Under the pieces are notes generated by a model. The model worked only from the letters and a program-made list of their open reading frames with translations. It had not been told where the DNA came from and did no database searches. The position numbers were made by a program, and so were the translations under genes. From the NCBI GenBank assembly GCA_947632525.1, contig CANRPQ010000029.1, positions 1-12,278 of the forward strand: a DNA stretch of 12,278 nt, in the 5' to 3' direction. Source of the DNA: an uncultured Clostridia bacterium. GTDB lineage: Bacteria > Bacillota > Clostridia > TANB77 > CAG-508. The stretch's first letter is position 1. The number at the start of each line of letters is the position of its first letter. This document shows, one piece after another, positions 1-6,943 of the stretch.

Positions 1-1
1 A

Positions 2-118
2 TCTGGACAATGGAGATATAGAATAGGCGAGTACAGAGTAATATGTGAAATACAAGATAAAGAGATAATAGTACTAGTATTAGAAGTAGGACATAGAAAA
101 AATATATATGAAAAATAG
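2..118 (+). CDS. RelE/ParE-family toxin, C-terminal fragment cut by the window edge
   Basis: The window opens inside a reading frame that gives 38 residues before a TAG at 116-118. The peptide begins SGQWRYRIGEYRVICEI and ends VLEVGHRKNIYEK. The WRYRIGEYRVICEI strand pair followed by VGHRKNIY is the usual C-terminal core of RelE-type type II toxins, which cleave mRNA in the ribosomal A site. Known family length is about 85-95 residues, so roughly the last 40% is present. The start and any partner antitoxin lie outside the window, so whether this is a complete toxin-antitoxin pair cannot be judged. Assignment to the superfamily is firm; the subfamily is not. Confidence 0.8.
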   Translation, partial: SGQWRYRIGEYRVICEIQDKEIIVLVLEVGHRKNIYEK

Positions 119-150
119 AGTTCACATTTTTGTGTGAGCTCTTTTTTGTT
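118..150 (+). terminator. Intrinsic terminator after the RelE-like gene
   Basis: A 9-bp stem (GAGTTCACA at 118-126 with TGTGAGCTC at 133-141, one G-T wobble) with a 6-base loop is followed by six Ts and a TGTTT tail. It begins at the toxin stop codon and separates that gene from the phospholipase. Confidence 0.85.
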
Positions 151-207
151 TAACTTTCTAAAATTTGTTAATAATTATACAAATAACAAAATGAAAGTTG
201 GAATAGT

Positions 208-1065
208 ATGAAATTAGGAATTGCTTTATCAGGTGGGGGTATAAGAGGAATTGCACATGCAGGAGTATTACAAGCATTAGTAGATCACAATGTACATATT
301 GATGTTATTGGTGGAACTAGTAGCGGTAGTATGATAGCAAGCCTATATGCCATGGGATATGAACCATATATAATATATCAATTATTTAAAAAACATAGTA
401 AAGAAGTTATAGGGGTAAAAAATTTCCCATTTATTTCAACATTTTTTAATCTGAAATTTAATAAAAGGCAAACTTTGACAGGATTTCATAATGGAGAAGC
501 AATTGAAGAAATATATAATAAATTTTCTAAAAAGCATAATATTACTAACATTTCACAAATAAAAATGCCTTTAATTATTACAACTGTAGACATTATGAAA
601 TCAAAAGAATACATTTTTACCAATTATATACCAAAAAATGCCGAAGATGAAAGCAAATATATTACCAATATAACTATAGGAAAAGCTGTTAGAGCGAGTA
701 GTAGTTTCCCAGCAGTATTTTCACCATGCAATATAGAAAAATATGCTTTTATGGACGGAGGGGCGTTAGATAATATTCCAGTGCTTGAAGTAAAAAAACA
801 AGGTGCAGACAAAGTTTTAGCAGTAAAATTTGATGCAGATTCAATTGATGAAAATAGTAATTTAATGGATATTGTTATGAAAACCATTGACATTATGGGT
901 TCAAAAATAGCAGAGAATAATTTAGCAGCAAGTGACTATGTATTAAGTGTTTATACAGATAAGGTAGGATTATTGGATATAGAAAAACTAGATAAATGCT
1001 ATGAATATGGCTATGAAAGTGTAGAAAAAAATTGGAAAAAAATTAAAGAAAAATTAGGGTTATAA
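208..1065 (+). CDS. Patatin-like phospholipase (RssA-type acyl hydrolase)
   Basis: A 285-aa protein with the full patatin signature. The glycine-rich oxyanion loop GGGIRG is at residues 9-14, the nucleophile elbow GTSSG (GxSxG, Ser38) at 36-40, and the DGG motif with the catalytic Asp183 at 183-185, giving the Ser-Asp dyad. There is no signal peptide or membrane segment, so it should act in the cytoplasm or at the inner membrane face. Members of this family hydrolyse acyl esters of lipids; the natural substrate here is unknown. The length is normal for a single-domain bacterial patatin. The ribosome binding site is weak (a GGAA about 6 bases before the ATG), but no better in-frame start lies upstream; an ATG at 191 is out of frame. 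It is probably transcribed alone: a terminator precedes it and the metal operon promoter follows. Confidence 0.9.
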   Translation: MKLGIALSGGGIRGIAHAGVLQALVDHNVHIDVIGGTSSGSMIASLYAMGYEPYIIYQLFKKHSKEVIGVKNFPFISTFFNLKFNKRQTLTGFHNGEAIEEIYNKFSKKHNITNISQIKMPLIITTVDIMKSKEYIFTNYIPKNAEDESKYITNITIGKAVRASSSFPAVFSPCNIEKYAFMDGGALDNIPVLEVKKQGADKVLAVKFDADSIDENSNLMDIVMKTIDIMGSKIAENNLAASDYVLSVYTDKVGLLDIEKLDKCYEYGYESVEKNWKKIKEKLGL

Positions 1066-1102
1066 GTAAGGTCGTAATATAAATTTTGAAAAATATAAGG
1101 AA

Positions 1103-1131
1103 AATAACCGGTATTGAAAAAAACGGTTATT
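1103..1131. promoter_or_regulatory. Inverted repeat over the metal-operon promoter, candidate operator
   Basis: AATAACCG (1103-1110) and CGGTTATT (1124-1131) form a perfect 8-bp inverted repeat spaced by 13 bases, so the arms lie two helical turns apart. The -35 box sits between the arms and the right arm lies in the promoter spacer. The left arm reads on as ACCGGT and shares eight consecutive positions (TAACCGGT) with the known AdcR zinc-repressor consensus TTAACYRGTTAA. No T-run follows, so it is a poor terminator. An operator for a metal-responsive repressor is an inference from position and symmetry. Confidence 0.4.
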
Positions 1132-1142
1132 TATGTTATGAT
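1114..1142 (+). promoter_or_regulatory. Sigma-70-type promoter of the metal ABC operon
   Basis: TTGAAA (1114-1119), a 17-base spacer and TATGAT (1137-1142) match the vegetative promoter consensus closely. Transcription would start near 1149, about 25 bases before the chosen znuA start. This makes the importer genes a unit separate from the phospholipase. Confidence 0.7.
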
Positions 1143-1172
1143 AAACAAATGAGAAAGAGAGGCTATTTTGAC

Positions 1173-2069
1173 ATGAAGAAAAAATGGAACATTTTATTAA
1201 TACTAGCTGTTATATTAGTATTAGTAGTTAGCATAGTTATTTATAAAAACATAACGAAAGAAAATACAAAAGAAGACAATAACTTTAAAATAGTAACAAC
1301 ATTTTATCCAATATATATTATGGCAGAAAATATTACACAAGGCGCAAAAAACGTAGATTTAATAAATATGACAGACATAAATGTTGGATGTTTACATGAT
1401 TACAATTTATCAACAACAGATATGAAAAAAATAGAAAACGCAGATTTAATAATACAAAATGGACTAGGATTAGAAAATTTTATGGATAAGATATTAAATA
1501 CTTATTCTGATATTAAAATAGTGGATAGTAGCAGTAATATTACTAATAAGGTAGAAGAAAATGGAGAAATAAATAATCATATTTGGACAAGCATTTCTAA
1601 TTACATAGCTCAAGTTGAGGAAATAGCAAATGGATTAACTGAAAGCAATCCTGAAAATGCAAATATATATGAGCAAAACAAAAATAACTATATTGAAAAA
1701 TTAGAAAACTTGCAATCAAAGTATGAAACTGAATTATCAAATTTAAAAGGAAAGAAGGCTATTTGCTTAAATGAAGCATTTACATATCTTACAAAAGAAG
1801 TAGGAATGGAAAGTATCTCAGTTCAAACAAATCATGATGAAAGTAGTTTATCGGCAGAAAAAATGAAAAACTTAATTAGTCAAATGAAAAACGAAAACAT
1901 TGATGTTATTATAGTAGATAGTGATGATAACTTGCAAACTGCGCAAACACTTTCAAAAGAAACGGAAGCAAAAATATTAAAATTAAAATCAGGTTTGACT
2001 GGTGAAACGAATAAAGACGCATATATACAATTAATGAACGAAAATTTAGAAATACTAAAAACAATTTAG
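1173..2069 (+). CDS. znuA: Metal ABC transporter substrate-binding protein (ZnuA/TroA family)
   Basis: A 298-aa cluster A-I solute-binding protein that captures Zn2+ or Mn2+ outside the cell and delivers it to the ZnuB/ZnuC importer encoded next. The ATG at 1173 is chosen because AGAGAGG lies 10 bases upstream; longer readings from a TTG at 1086 would start before the promoter. Residues 6-24 form a hydrophobic segment, but no lipobox cysteine is present, so the protein is probably held by an uncleaved N-terminal anchor. Expected metal ligands are His75 (in LHDY) and His136 (in NHIW). At the third family position, usually His in an H-x-A-F motif, the protein has Asn200 (LNEAF), and the usual acidic fourth ligand could be Asp249 or Asp251. 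This altered ligand set leaves the metal uncertain. The reading frame is intact, unlike the two genes that follow it 29 bases downstream. Confidence 0.85.
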   Translation: MKKKWNILLILAVILVLVVSIVIYKNITKENTKEDNNFKIVTTFYPIYIMAENITQGAKNVDLINMTDINVGCLHDYNLSTTDMKKIENADLIIQNGLGLENFMDKILNTYSDIKIVDSSSNITNKVEENGEINNHIWTSISNYIAQVEEIANGLTESNPENANIYEQNKNNYIEKLENLQSKYETELSNLKGKKAICLNEAFTYLTKEVGMESISVQTNHDESSLSAEKMKNLISQMKNENIDVIIVDSDDNLQTAQTLSKETEAKILKLKSGLTGETNKDAYIQLMNENLEILKTI

Positions 2070-2098
2070 TAATAAATATAACAAAAAGAGGTGGAAAA

Positions 2099-2832
2099 AT
2101 GGAACAGTCAGGTGCATGCGGATTACATTGTACTAAAATTAATCACATTGGGGTAAAATTTGGAAAAGAAGTTATTTTAAAAGATGTAAATATTCATGTG
2201 CATTGTGGAGAATTAACCGTTATTATAGGTAGAAATGGAGCGGGAAAAACCACCTTATTAAAAGCAATTTTAGGAGAAGTAGAGCATAGTGGAAATATTA
2301 CATTTATGGATATGAAAGAAAAAATAGCAAAAAAGATAAAAATAGGATATGTTCCACAATCAATTAATATAGAAAAACATATGCCAACAACAGTATATGA
2401 TTTATTTGCCTCATGTATATGCTATGTGCCAGTATTTTTAAAAAAAGATAAAAAGATTTATCAAGAAATAAAAAATCATCTAAAGCTATTTGGAGCTGAA
2501 AAATTAATAGATAAAAGCATTGGAGACTTATCAGGGGGAGAGCTACAAAGAGTATTACTTGCAATTGCCACTAAACCTGTTCCAAACTTACTTATATTAG
2601 ATGAACCGGTATCTCGGAATTGATAAAAATGGTACAATGGATTTTTATGAACTAGTAAATAATTTAAAAACAAAGTATGATATGTCTATTTTATTAGTAT
2701 CGCATGATTTAGATTTAGTTAAAAATTATGCAGATAAAGTAATTTTATTAGATAAAGAAGTTATAAAAGAAGGAACACCAGATGAAGTATTTCGGTAGTT
2801 TAGAATTTAAAAATAGATTTGGAGAAATATAA
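2099..2832 (+). CDS. znuC: Metal ABC transporter ATPase, encoded in three frames (two +1 shifts at CGG)
   Basis: This is the ATP-hydrolysing subunit of the importer. Reading 2099-2614, skipping C2615, then 2616-2792, skipping C2793, then 2794-2832 gives 243 residues, normal for ZnuC. All motifs appear in order: Walker A GRNGAGKTT (44-52), Q-loop Gln87, signature LSGGE (144-148), Walker B LLILDE (164-169), D-loop SGID (172-175) and H-loop His202. The first shift falls inside the D-loop; the second is 12 residues before the end. Without shifting, translation stops at TGA 2621-2623 after 174 residues, losing the H-loop, or at TAG 2796-2798. With both shifts the stop TAA 2830-2832 overlaps the permease ATG. 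A strong site (AGAGGTGG) precedes the start. A standard gene caller would report two fragments. Outside the lesions the sequence shows no sign of decay. Confidence 0.8.
2612..2618 (+). other. Frameshift site 1: TCT-C-GGA in znuC
   Basis: The incoming frame reads GTA TCT CGG AAT TGA. Skipping C2615 gives GTA TCT GGA ATT GAT, which is Val-Ser-Gly-Ile-Asp, the D-loop that normally follows Walker B in this family. The unshifted stop is two codons after CGG. The placement to the base rests on the family-typical LDEPVSGID sequence. Confidence 0.75.
2790..2796 (+). other. Frameshift site 2: TTT-C-GGT near the znuC end
   Basis: The incoming frame reads GTA TTT CGG TAG, stopping directly after CGG. 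Skipping C2793 continues Phe-Gly-Ser-Leu-Glu-Phe-Lys-Asn-Arg-Phe-Gly-Glu-Ile and ends at TAA 2830-2832, overlapping the next ATG by one base. A Phe tRNA on TTT could slip to TTC with full pairing. Confidence 0.65.
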
Positions 2833-3675
2833 TGGAAGTAATATATAGTATATTAGAAACAATTTTACCATTTGAATTTATAAATTATACTTTTATGAAA
2901 AATGCATTAATTGCCATAGTTTTAGTTTCACCTATATTTGCCATATTAGGTACAATGATAGTAAATAACAAAATGGCGTTTTTCTCTGATGCACTAGGAC
3001 ATTCAGCCTTAACAGGAATAGCAATAGGAATGGTTCTTCGGAATATCAAATATGAACATGTCAATGATATTTTTTGCAATTGTATTTGCATTATTATTGA
3101 ATTTTGTAAAAAATAAAACTAGCTATGGAGCAGATACCATTATAAGTGTATTTTCGTCTATCGCGATAGCACTAGGATTAGCAATGCTTGCTCAGAGTGG
3201 AAACTTTAATAAATACTCTAGCTATTTAGTAGGGGATATATTAAGTATAACAAATATAGAAATTATATATTTATTTATAGCATTTATAGCAGTTGCAGCT
3301 TTTTGGTATTTTACATTTAATAAGCTAAATGTAACTAGTATAAATTCAACATTAGCAAAAAGCAGGGGAATAAATACAAAATTAATAGATAATATATTTG
3401 TTGTTTTAATTGCAATAATTGTTATGATTTCTATACGCTGGATAGGTATTTTATTAATAAATTCGTTACTTATATTACCTGCAGCATCTAGTAGAAATAT
3501 TACAAATAATATGAGAAGTTACCATTTAATTTCAGTTATATTCTCACTATTTTCAGGAATTGCAGGACTAATATTGTCATATTATTTAAATATTCCAACA
3601 GGACCAATGATTGTACTAATTTCAGGTGCAATTTATTTTATAACATTTGGATTAAAAAAGTTAGTTAAAGAATAG
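2832..3675 (+). CDS. znuB: Metal ABC transporter permease, encoded in two frames (one +1 shift at CGG)
   Basis: This is the membrane channel of the importer. Reading 2832-3038, skipping C3039, then 3040-3675 gives 280 residues, the usual length for ZnuB-type permeases, with about seven to nine hydrophobic helices. Family landmarks are FFSDALGHSALTG in the first part, and GILLINSLLILPAASSRN and YLNIPTGPM in the last third. The shift lies in the second helix region and changes MVL-Arg-Asn into MVL-Gly-Ile-Ser. Without it, translation ends at 3114-3116 after 94 residues. The gene starts at ATG 2832 within TAATG, with GGAG (2821-2824) as ribosome binding site, which implies coupling to the shifted znuC. 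An ATG at 3052 could be mistaken for the start of a 207-aa protein, but it lies inside the shifted frame. Confidence 0.8.
3036..3042 (+). other. Frameshift site 3: CTT-C-GGA in znuB
   Basis: The incoming frame reads GTT CTT CGG AAT. Skipping C3039 gives GTT CTT GGA ATA TCA, Val-Leu-Gly-Ile-Ser, and joins the two halves of the permease without loss. CTT before a poorly read arginine codon is also the arrangement at the known yeast Ty1 +1 frameshift (CUU-AGG-C). Confidence 0.75.
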
Positions 3676-3697
3676 AAAAGATTATAGCTTAACACAC

Positions 3698-3741
3698 AAA
3701 AAACCTAGCAATATGTTATAATTAACATTGCTAGGTTTTTT
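3698..3741. terminator. Bidirectional terminator between znuB and pflA
   Basis: A perfect 15-bp stem (3698-3712 with 3727-3741, core CCTAGCAAT/ATTGCTAGG) is flanked by six As on one side and six Ts on the other, so it works in both directions. An inner GTTA/TAAC pairing can extend the stem past a 2-base bulge. It overlaps the last bases of pflA and ends both convergent operons. Confidence 0.9.
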
Positions 3742-4450
3742 ATTCTAAAACAATTTTTCTAGCTCTTTTAACATCATCTATATTAGCAGTTCTAATGCCG
3801 TCCAATTCATATTTTAGGCCTAGATTTTCCCATTTAAAACGTCCCATATCATGATAAGGCAGAAATTCAACATTTGTTACACTATCTAAAGAACTAATAA
3901 ATTCTCTCAATTTAAGTAAATCTTCCTCTTTGTCTGTAATACCCGGAACAATAACTTGTCTAATCCACATATCCTTTTTTATACTACTTAAATACCTAGC
4001 AAAGGCAAGTTCTTTTTTGTTTGAAACTCCAGTTAAATCCTTACATATTTCATCATTAATGCATTTAATATCTAATAAAAATAAATCAGTTAAGTCAATT
4101 ACCTTTTTTATATCTTCCGTTAATTCAAAATTGCCAGAAGTATCAATTGCAACATGTATACCTTTTTTATTTAATATAGGCAGTAACTCTAATAAAAATT
4201 TTAATTGTAATAATGGTTCACCACCACTTATTGTTACTCCACCACCAGAAGGCATAAAGTAGCTTTTGTATTTTTCAATTCGGACTAAAACATCTTCTAA
4301 GGTATATTCAGTTCCACCGCACAAATTCCACGTATCCCTATTATGACAATATTTACATTTCAAACTGCAACCTTGCATAAACACAACAAACCTAATACCA
4401 GGGCCGTCTACGGTACCAAAAGATTCAAAAGAGTGTATTCTTGCATTCAT
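3740..4450 (-). CDS. pflA: Pyruvate formate-lyase activating enzyme (radical SAM)
   Basis: A 236-aa radical SAM enzyme that uses S-adenosylmethionine and a [4Fe-4S] cluster to place the glycyl radical on PflB. The cluster-binding motif C28-x3-C32-x2-C35 is followed by His36-Asn37, and GGEP at 76-79 is the usual SAM-binding motif. The N-terminal SFESFGTVDGPGIRFVVF stretch is typical of PflA. The length fits the compact PflA form without extra ferredoxin domains. The ATG at 4450 has GAGG about 8 bases upstream. The gene follows pflB by 85 bases on the same strand, the standard order, with a long hairpin between the two. Confidence 0.97.
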   Translation of the reverse strand: MNARIHSFESFGTVDGPGIRFVVFMQGCSLKCKYCHNRDTWNLCGGTEYTLEDVLVRIEKYKSYFMPSGGGVTISGGEPLLQLKFLLELLPILNKKGIHVAIDTSGNFELTEDIKKVIDLTDLFLLDIKCINDEICKDLTGVSNKKELAFARYLSSIKKDMWIRQVIVPGITDKEEDLLKLREFISSLDSVTNVEFLPYHDMGRFKWENLGLKYELDGIRTANIDDVKRARKIVLE

Positions 4451-4471
4451 TTTATTACCTCATTCTAAACC

Positions 4472-4525
4472 ATTTATACTGAATACGTATAATATCGTTT
4501 TCTATTATACGTATTCAGTATAAAT
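4472..4525 (-). repeat. 22-bp perfect hairpin between pflB and pflA
   Basis: Positions 4472-4493 and 4504-4525 are perfect inverted copies (22 bp) around a 10-base loop. No T-run follows in the direction of transcription, so it is not a typical intrinsic terminator. In the pflB-pflA transcript it would fold just after the pflB stop (about 10 bases), where such structures commonly protect the 3' end of the upstream message or lower expression of the downstream gene. Confidence 0.85.
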
Positions 4526-4535
4526 AAAATTAAAT

Positions 4536-6779
4536 TTAAATTCTTTCATGAATAGTTCTGTTGATAACATCTAATTGCTGTTCTCTTGTTAATTTTGTAA
4601 AGTTAACAGCATAACCAGACACACGAATTGTTAATTGTGGGTATTTTTCAGGATGTTCCATAGCATCTTCTAATAAACTTCTATCAAATACGTTAACATT
4701 AATATGATGTCCAGTCTGAATAAAGTAGCCATCTAACATACTCACTAGGTTGTTTATTTTAGATTCATCATCTTTTCCAAGTGTTCCTGGAGTAATAGAA
4801 AAAGTAAATGAAATACCATCCTCTGAATACTCGTATGGAAGTTTTGCAATAGTATTCATAACAGCTAAAGCACCATTTGAATCTCTTCCATGAAGTGGAT
4901 TAGCACCTGGTCCGAATGGTTCTCCGTCTTTTCTTCCATCAGGTGTGCTACCAGTATTTTTTCCATATACTACGTTAGAAGTAATAGTTAAAATAGATAA
5001 TGTAGCTCTTGAATTTTTGTAAGTTGTATGCATTTGCAACTTCTTCATAAATGTTTTAGTAATATTTACAGCTATATCATCAACTCTATCATCATCATTT
5101 CCATATTTAGGAAAATCTCCTTCTACTTCATAATCAACAGCTAATCCAGTTTCATCACGAATTACTTTTACCTTTGCGTATTTTATAGCAGATAAAGAAT
5201 CAGCAACAACAGATAAACCAGCTATACCGCAAGCCATTGTTCTTAAAATATCCCTTTCTTTATCATGTAAAGCCATTTCTAAAGCTTCATAAGAATATTT
5301 ATCGTGCATATAATGAATCATGTTTAGTGCCTTAATATATATCTTAGCAACATAATCCATCATAACATCAAATTTTTCCATTACTTCGTTATAATCTAAA
5401 TACTCAGAAGTGATAGGCCCAAATTTAGGAGTAACTTGCTTTCCACTTTTTTCATCTCTACCGCCATTAATAGCATAAAGTAGAGCTTTAGCAAGATTTG
5501 CTCTTGCACCAAAGAATTGCATTTGTTTACCTATTTTCATAGCAGATACACAACATGCAATACCATAATCATCTCCTAAAGTAACTCTCATTAAATCATC
5601 ATTTTCATATTGAATAGAAGACGTTTTAATAGAAATATCAGCACAAAATCTTTTAAATCCTTCTGGTAAATTTTTAGACCATAATACAGTTAAATTTGGT
5701 TCAGGTGCAGGGCCTAAGTTAATTAAAGTATGAAGAATCCTAAAGCTATTTTTAGTAACTAAAGTTCTTCCGTCAATACCCATACCACCAATACTTTCTG
5801 TTACCCATACAGGGTCTCCGCTAAATAAAGCATTATATTCAGGAGCTCTTAAAAAACGAACCATTCTCAATTTCATAACAAATTGGTCAATTAATTCTTG
5901 AGCAGATTCTTCTGTTAATACTCCTTCTTTAATATCCTTTTCTATATAAATATCTAAGAAAGTAGAAGTTCTACCTAAACTCATAGCAGCACCATTTTGA
6001 TCTTTAATAGCACCTAGATATCCAAAGTATAGCCACTGAATAGCTTCTTTAGCATTTGAAGCAGGTCTAGAAATATCAAAACCATAACTTTCAGCCATTG
6101 CTTTCAATTCATCTAAAGCTAATATTTGGTCATGAACCTCTTCACGATTACGAATAAGGTTTTCAGTCATTTCTTCACTATCTAAAAGAGATAATTCTTC
6201 TTTTTTACTTTCAATTAAAACATCTACACCATATAAAGCAACTCTTCTATAATCACCAATAATTCTTCCACGACCATAACCATCTGGAAGACCAGTAATT
6301 AAGTGAGAACTTCTAGCTGCCCTAATATCTGGTGTGTAAACAGCAAATACACCGTCATTATGAGTTCTTCTTAAATTATGATATACATATTCAATGTTTT
6401 CATCTACTTTATAACCATAACTTTCACATGATTTTTCAACAATACGAATACCACCATTTGGCATAATAGCTCTTTTTAAAGGTGCATCTGTTTGGAAACC
6501 AACAATCTCTTCTAAATCTTTATCTAAATATCCAGGAGCATAACGGTTAATACCAGAAGGTGTCTTAGTATCTACATCTAATACATCACCATTTTCTCTT
6601 TCTTTTTTATATAAATCTAAAACTTTATTCCATAACTTTTTGGTTTTTTCTGTTGGACTACTCAAAAAACTATCATCACCCTCATAAGGAGTATAATTAG
6701 CTTGAATAAAACTTCTTACATCAATTTCTTTTGTCCATTCACCTTGTTTATTAAAACTATTCCATTCTTTAAAATCCAT
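4536..6779 (-). CDS. pflB: Formate C-acetyltransferase (pyruvate formate-lyase)
   Basis: A 747-aa glycyl radical enzyme that converts pyruvate and CoA to acetyl-CoA and formate in anaerobic fermentation. The active-site cysteine pair is Cys409-Cys410 in IACCVSAM, and the radical-bearing Gly722 is in RVSGYAVNF near the C-terminus. The QMQFFGARANLAKALLYAINGG stretch after the cysteines matches true PflB rather than glycerol or choline lyases. The length is close to the 760-residue E. coli enzyme. AGGAGG at 6786-6791 precedes the start with a 6-base spacer. It heads a two-gene operon with its activase. The strong ribosome binding site and promoter fit a highly expressed enzyme. Confidence 0.98.
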   Translation of the reverse strand: MDFKEWNSFNKQGEWTKEIDVRSFIQANYTPYEGDDSFLSSPTEKTKKLWNKVLDLYKKERENGDVLDVDTKTPSGINRYAPGYLDKDLEEIVGFQTDAPLKRAIMPNGGIRIVEKSCESYGYKVDENIEYVYHNLRRTHNDGVFAVYTPDIRAARSSHLITGLPDGYGRGRIIGDYRRVALYGVDVLIESKKEELSLLDSEEMTENLIRNREEVHDQILALDELKAMAESYGFDISRPASNAKEAIQWLYFGYLGAIKDQNGAAMSLGRTSTFLDIYIEKDIKEGVLTEESAQELIDQFVMKLRMVRFLRAPEYNALFSGDPVWVTESIGGMGIDGRTLVTKNSFRILHTLINLGPAPEPNLTVLWSKNLPEGFKRFCADISIKTSSIQYENDDLMRVTLGDDYGIACCVSAMKIGKQMQFFGARANLAKALLYAINGGRDEKSGKQVTPKFGPITSEYLDYNEVMEKFDVMMDYVAKIYIKALNMIHYMHDKYSYEALEMALHDKERDILRTMACGIAGLSVVADSLSAIKYAKVKVIRDETGLAVDYEVEGDFPKYGNDDDRVDDIAVNITKTFMKKLQMHTTYKNSRATLSILTITSNVVYGKNTGSTPDGRKDGEPFGPGANPLHGRDSNGALAVMNTIAKLPYEYSEDGISFTFSITPGTLGKDDESKINNLVSMLDGYFIQTGHHINVNVFDRSLLEDAMEHPEKYPQLTIRVSGYAVNFTKLTREQQLDVINRTIHERI

Positions 6780-6847
6780 AAAAAACCTCCTATTTATAAA
6801 TTATTAATACGAAAACACGTAAAAACCGTGCACACAGTATCCTTCCT

Positions 6848-6876
6848 ATATTACCATAATTTTTGACATTTAGCAA
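6848..6876 (-). promoter_or_regulatory. Promoter of pflB-pflA
   Basis: Read on the minus strand, TTGCTA (6871-6876), a 17-base spacer and TAATAT (6848-6853) precede pflB. Transcription would start near 6841, giving a leader of about 60 bases. The leader holds a GTGCAC palindrome (6828-6833), but I cannot assign a regulator. Confidence 0.6.
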
Positions 6877-6883
6877 CATTTTT

Positions 6884-6921
6884 TTACAAAATTAAAGCAA
6901 GAAGGATTAACCCTCTTGCTT
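6884..6921 (-). terminator. Terminator of the Xre-type regulator gene
   Basis: On the minus strand, AAGCAAGAGGG (6921-6911) pairs with CCTTCTTGCTT (6905-6895) with one G-T wobble and a short loop, followed by TTTAATTTTG. It lies 22 bases after the regulator stop codon and just before the pflB promoter. Confidence 0.7.
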
Positions 6922-6943
6922 AGTATAAGCTATTTGACATAAA

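Noticed and set aside
1072..1078. TCGTAAT as a Bacillus-type Zur box
   Set aside because: Only one half-site is present; the following bases do not match the inverted half.
1086..1172. Longer znuA start from a TTG at 1086
   Set aside because: It would put the promoter and operator inside the coding region and add a non-family N-terminus; the ATG at 1173 has a ribosome binding site and starts the membrane anchor.
2601..2798. A separate 65-aa gene after znuC
   Set aside because: It encodes the D-loop to H-loop part of the ATPase in the shifted frame and has no ribosome binding site of its own.
2099..3675. Treating znuC and znuB as ordinary pseudogenes
   Set aside because: All three lesions are the same C before GG in the same codon context, the rest of each protein is motif-complete, and the restored stop overlaps the next start. 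Decay would not produce this. Still, only reads or relatives can fully exclude it.
3052..3675. A separate 207-aa permease gene starting at 3052
   Set aside because: It is the downstream part of znuB in the shifted frame; joined at 3039 it completes the family-length protein.
6816..6833. Regulator site in the pflB leader (CACG...CGTG, GTGCAC)
   Set aside because: The symmetry is short and does not match the known Rex consensus; nothing supports a named regulator.
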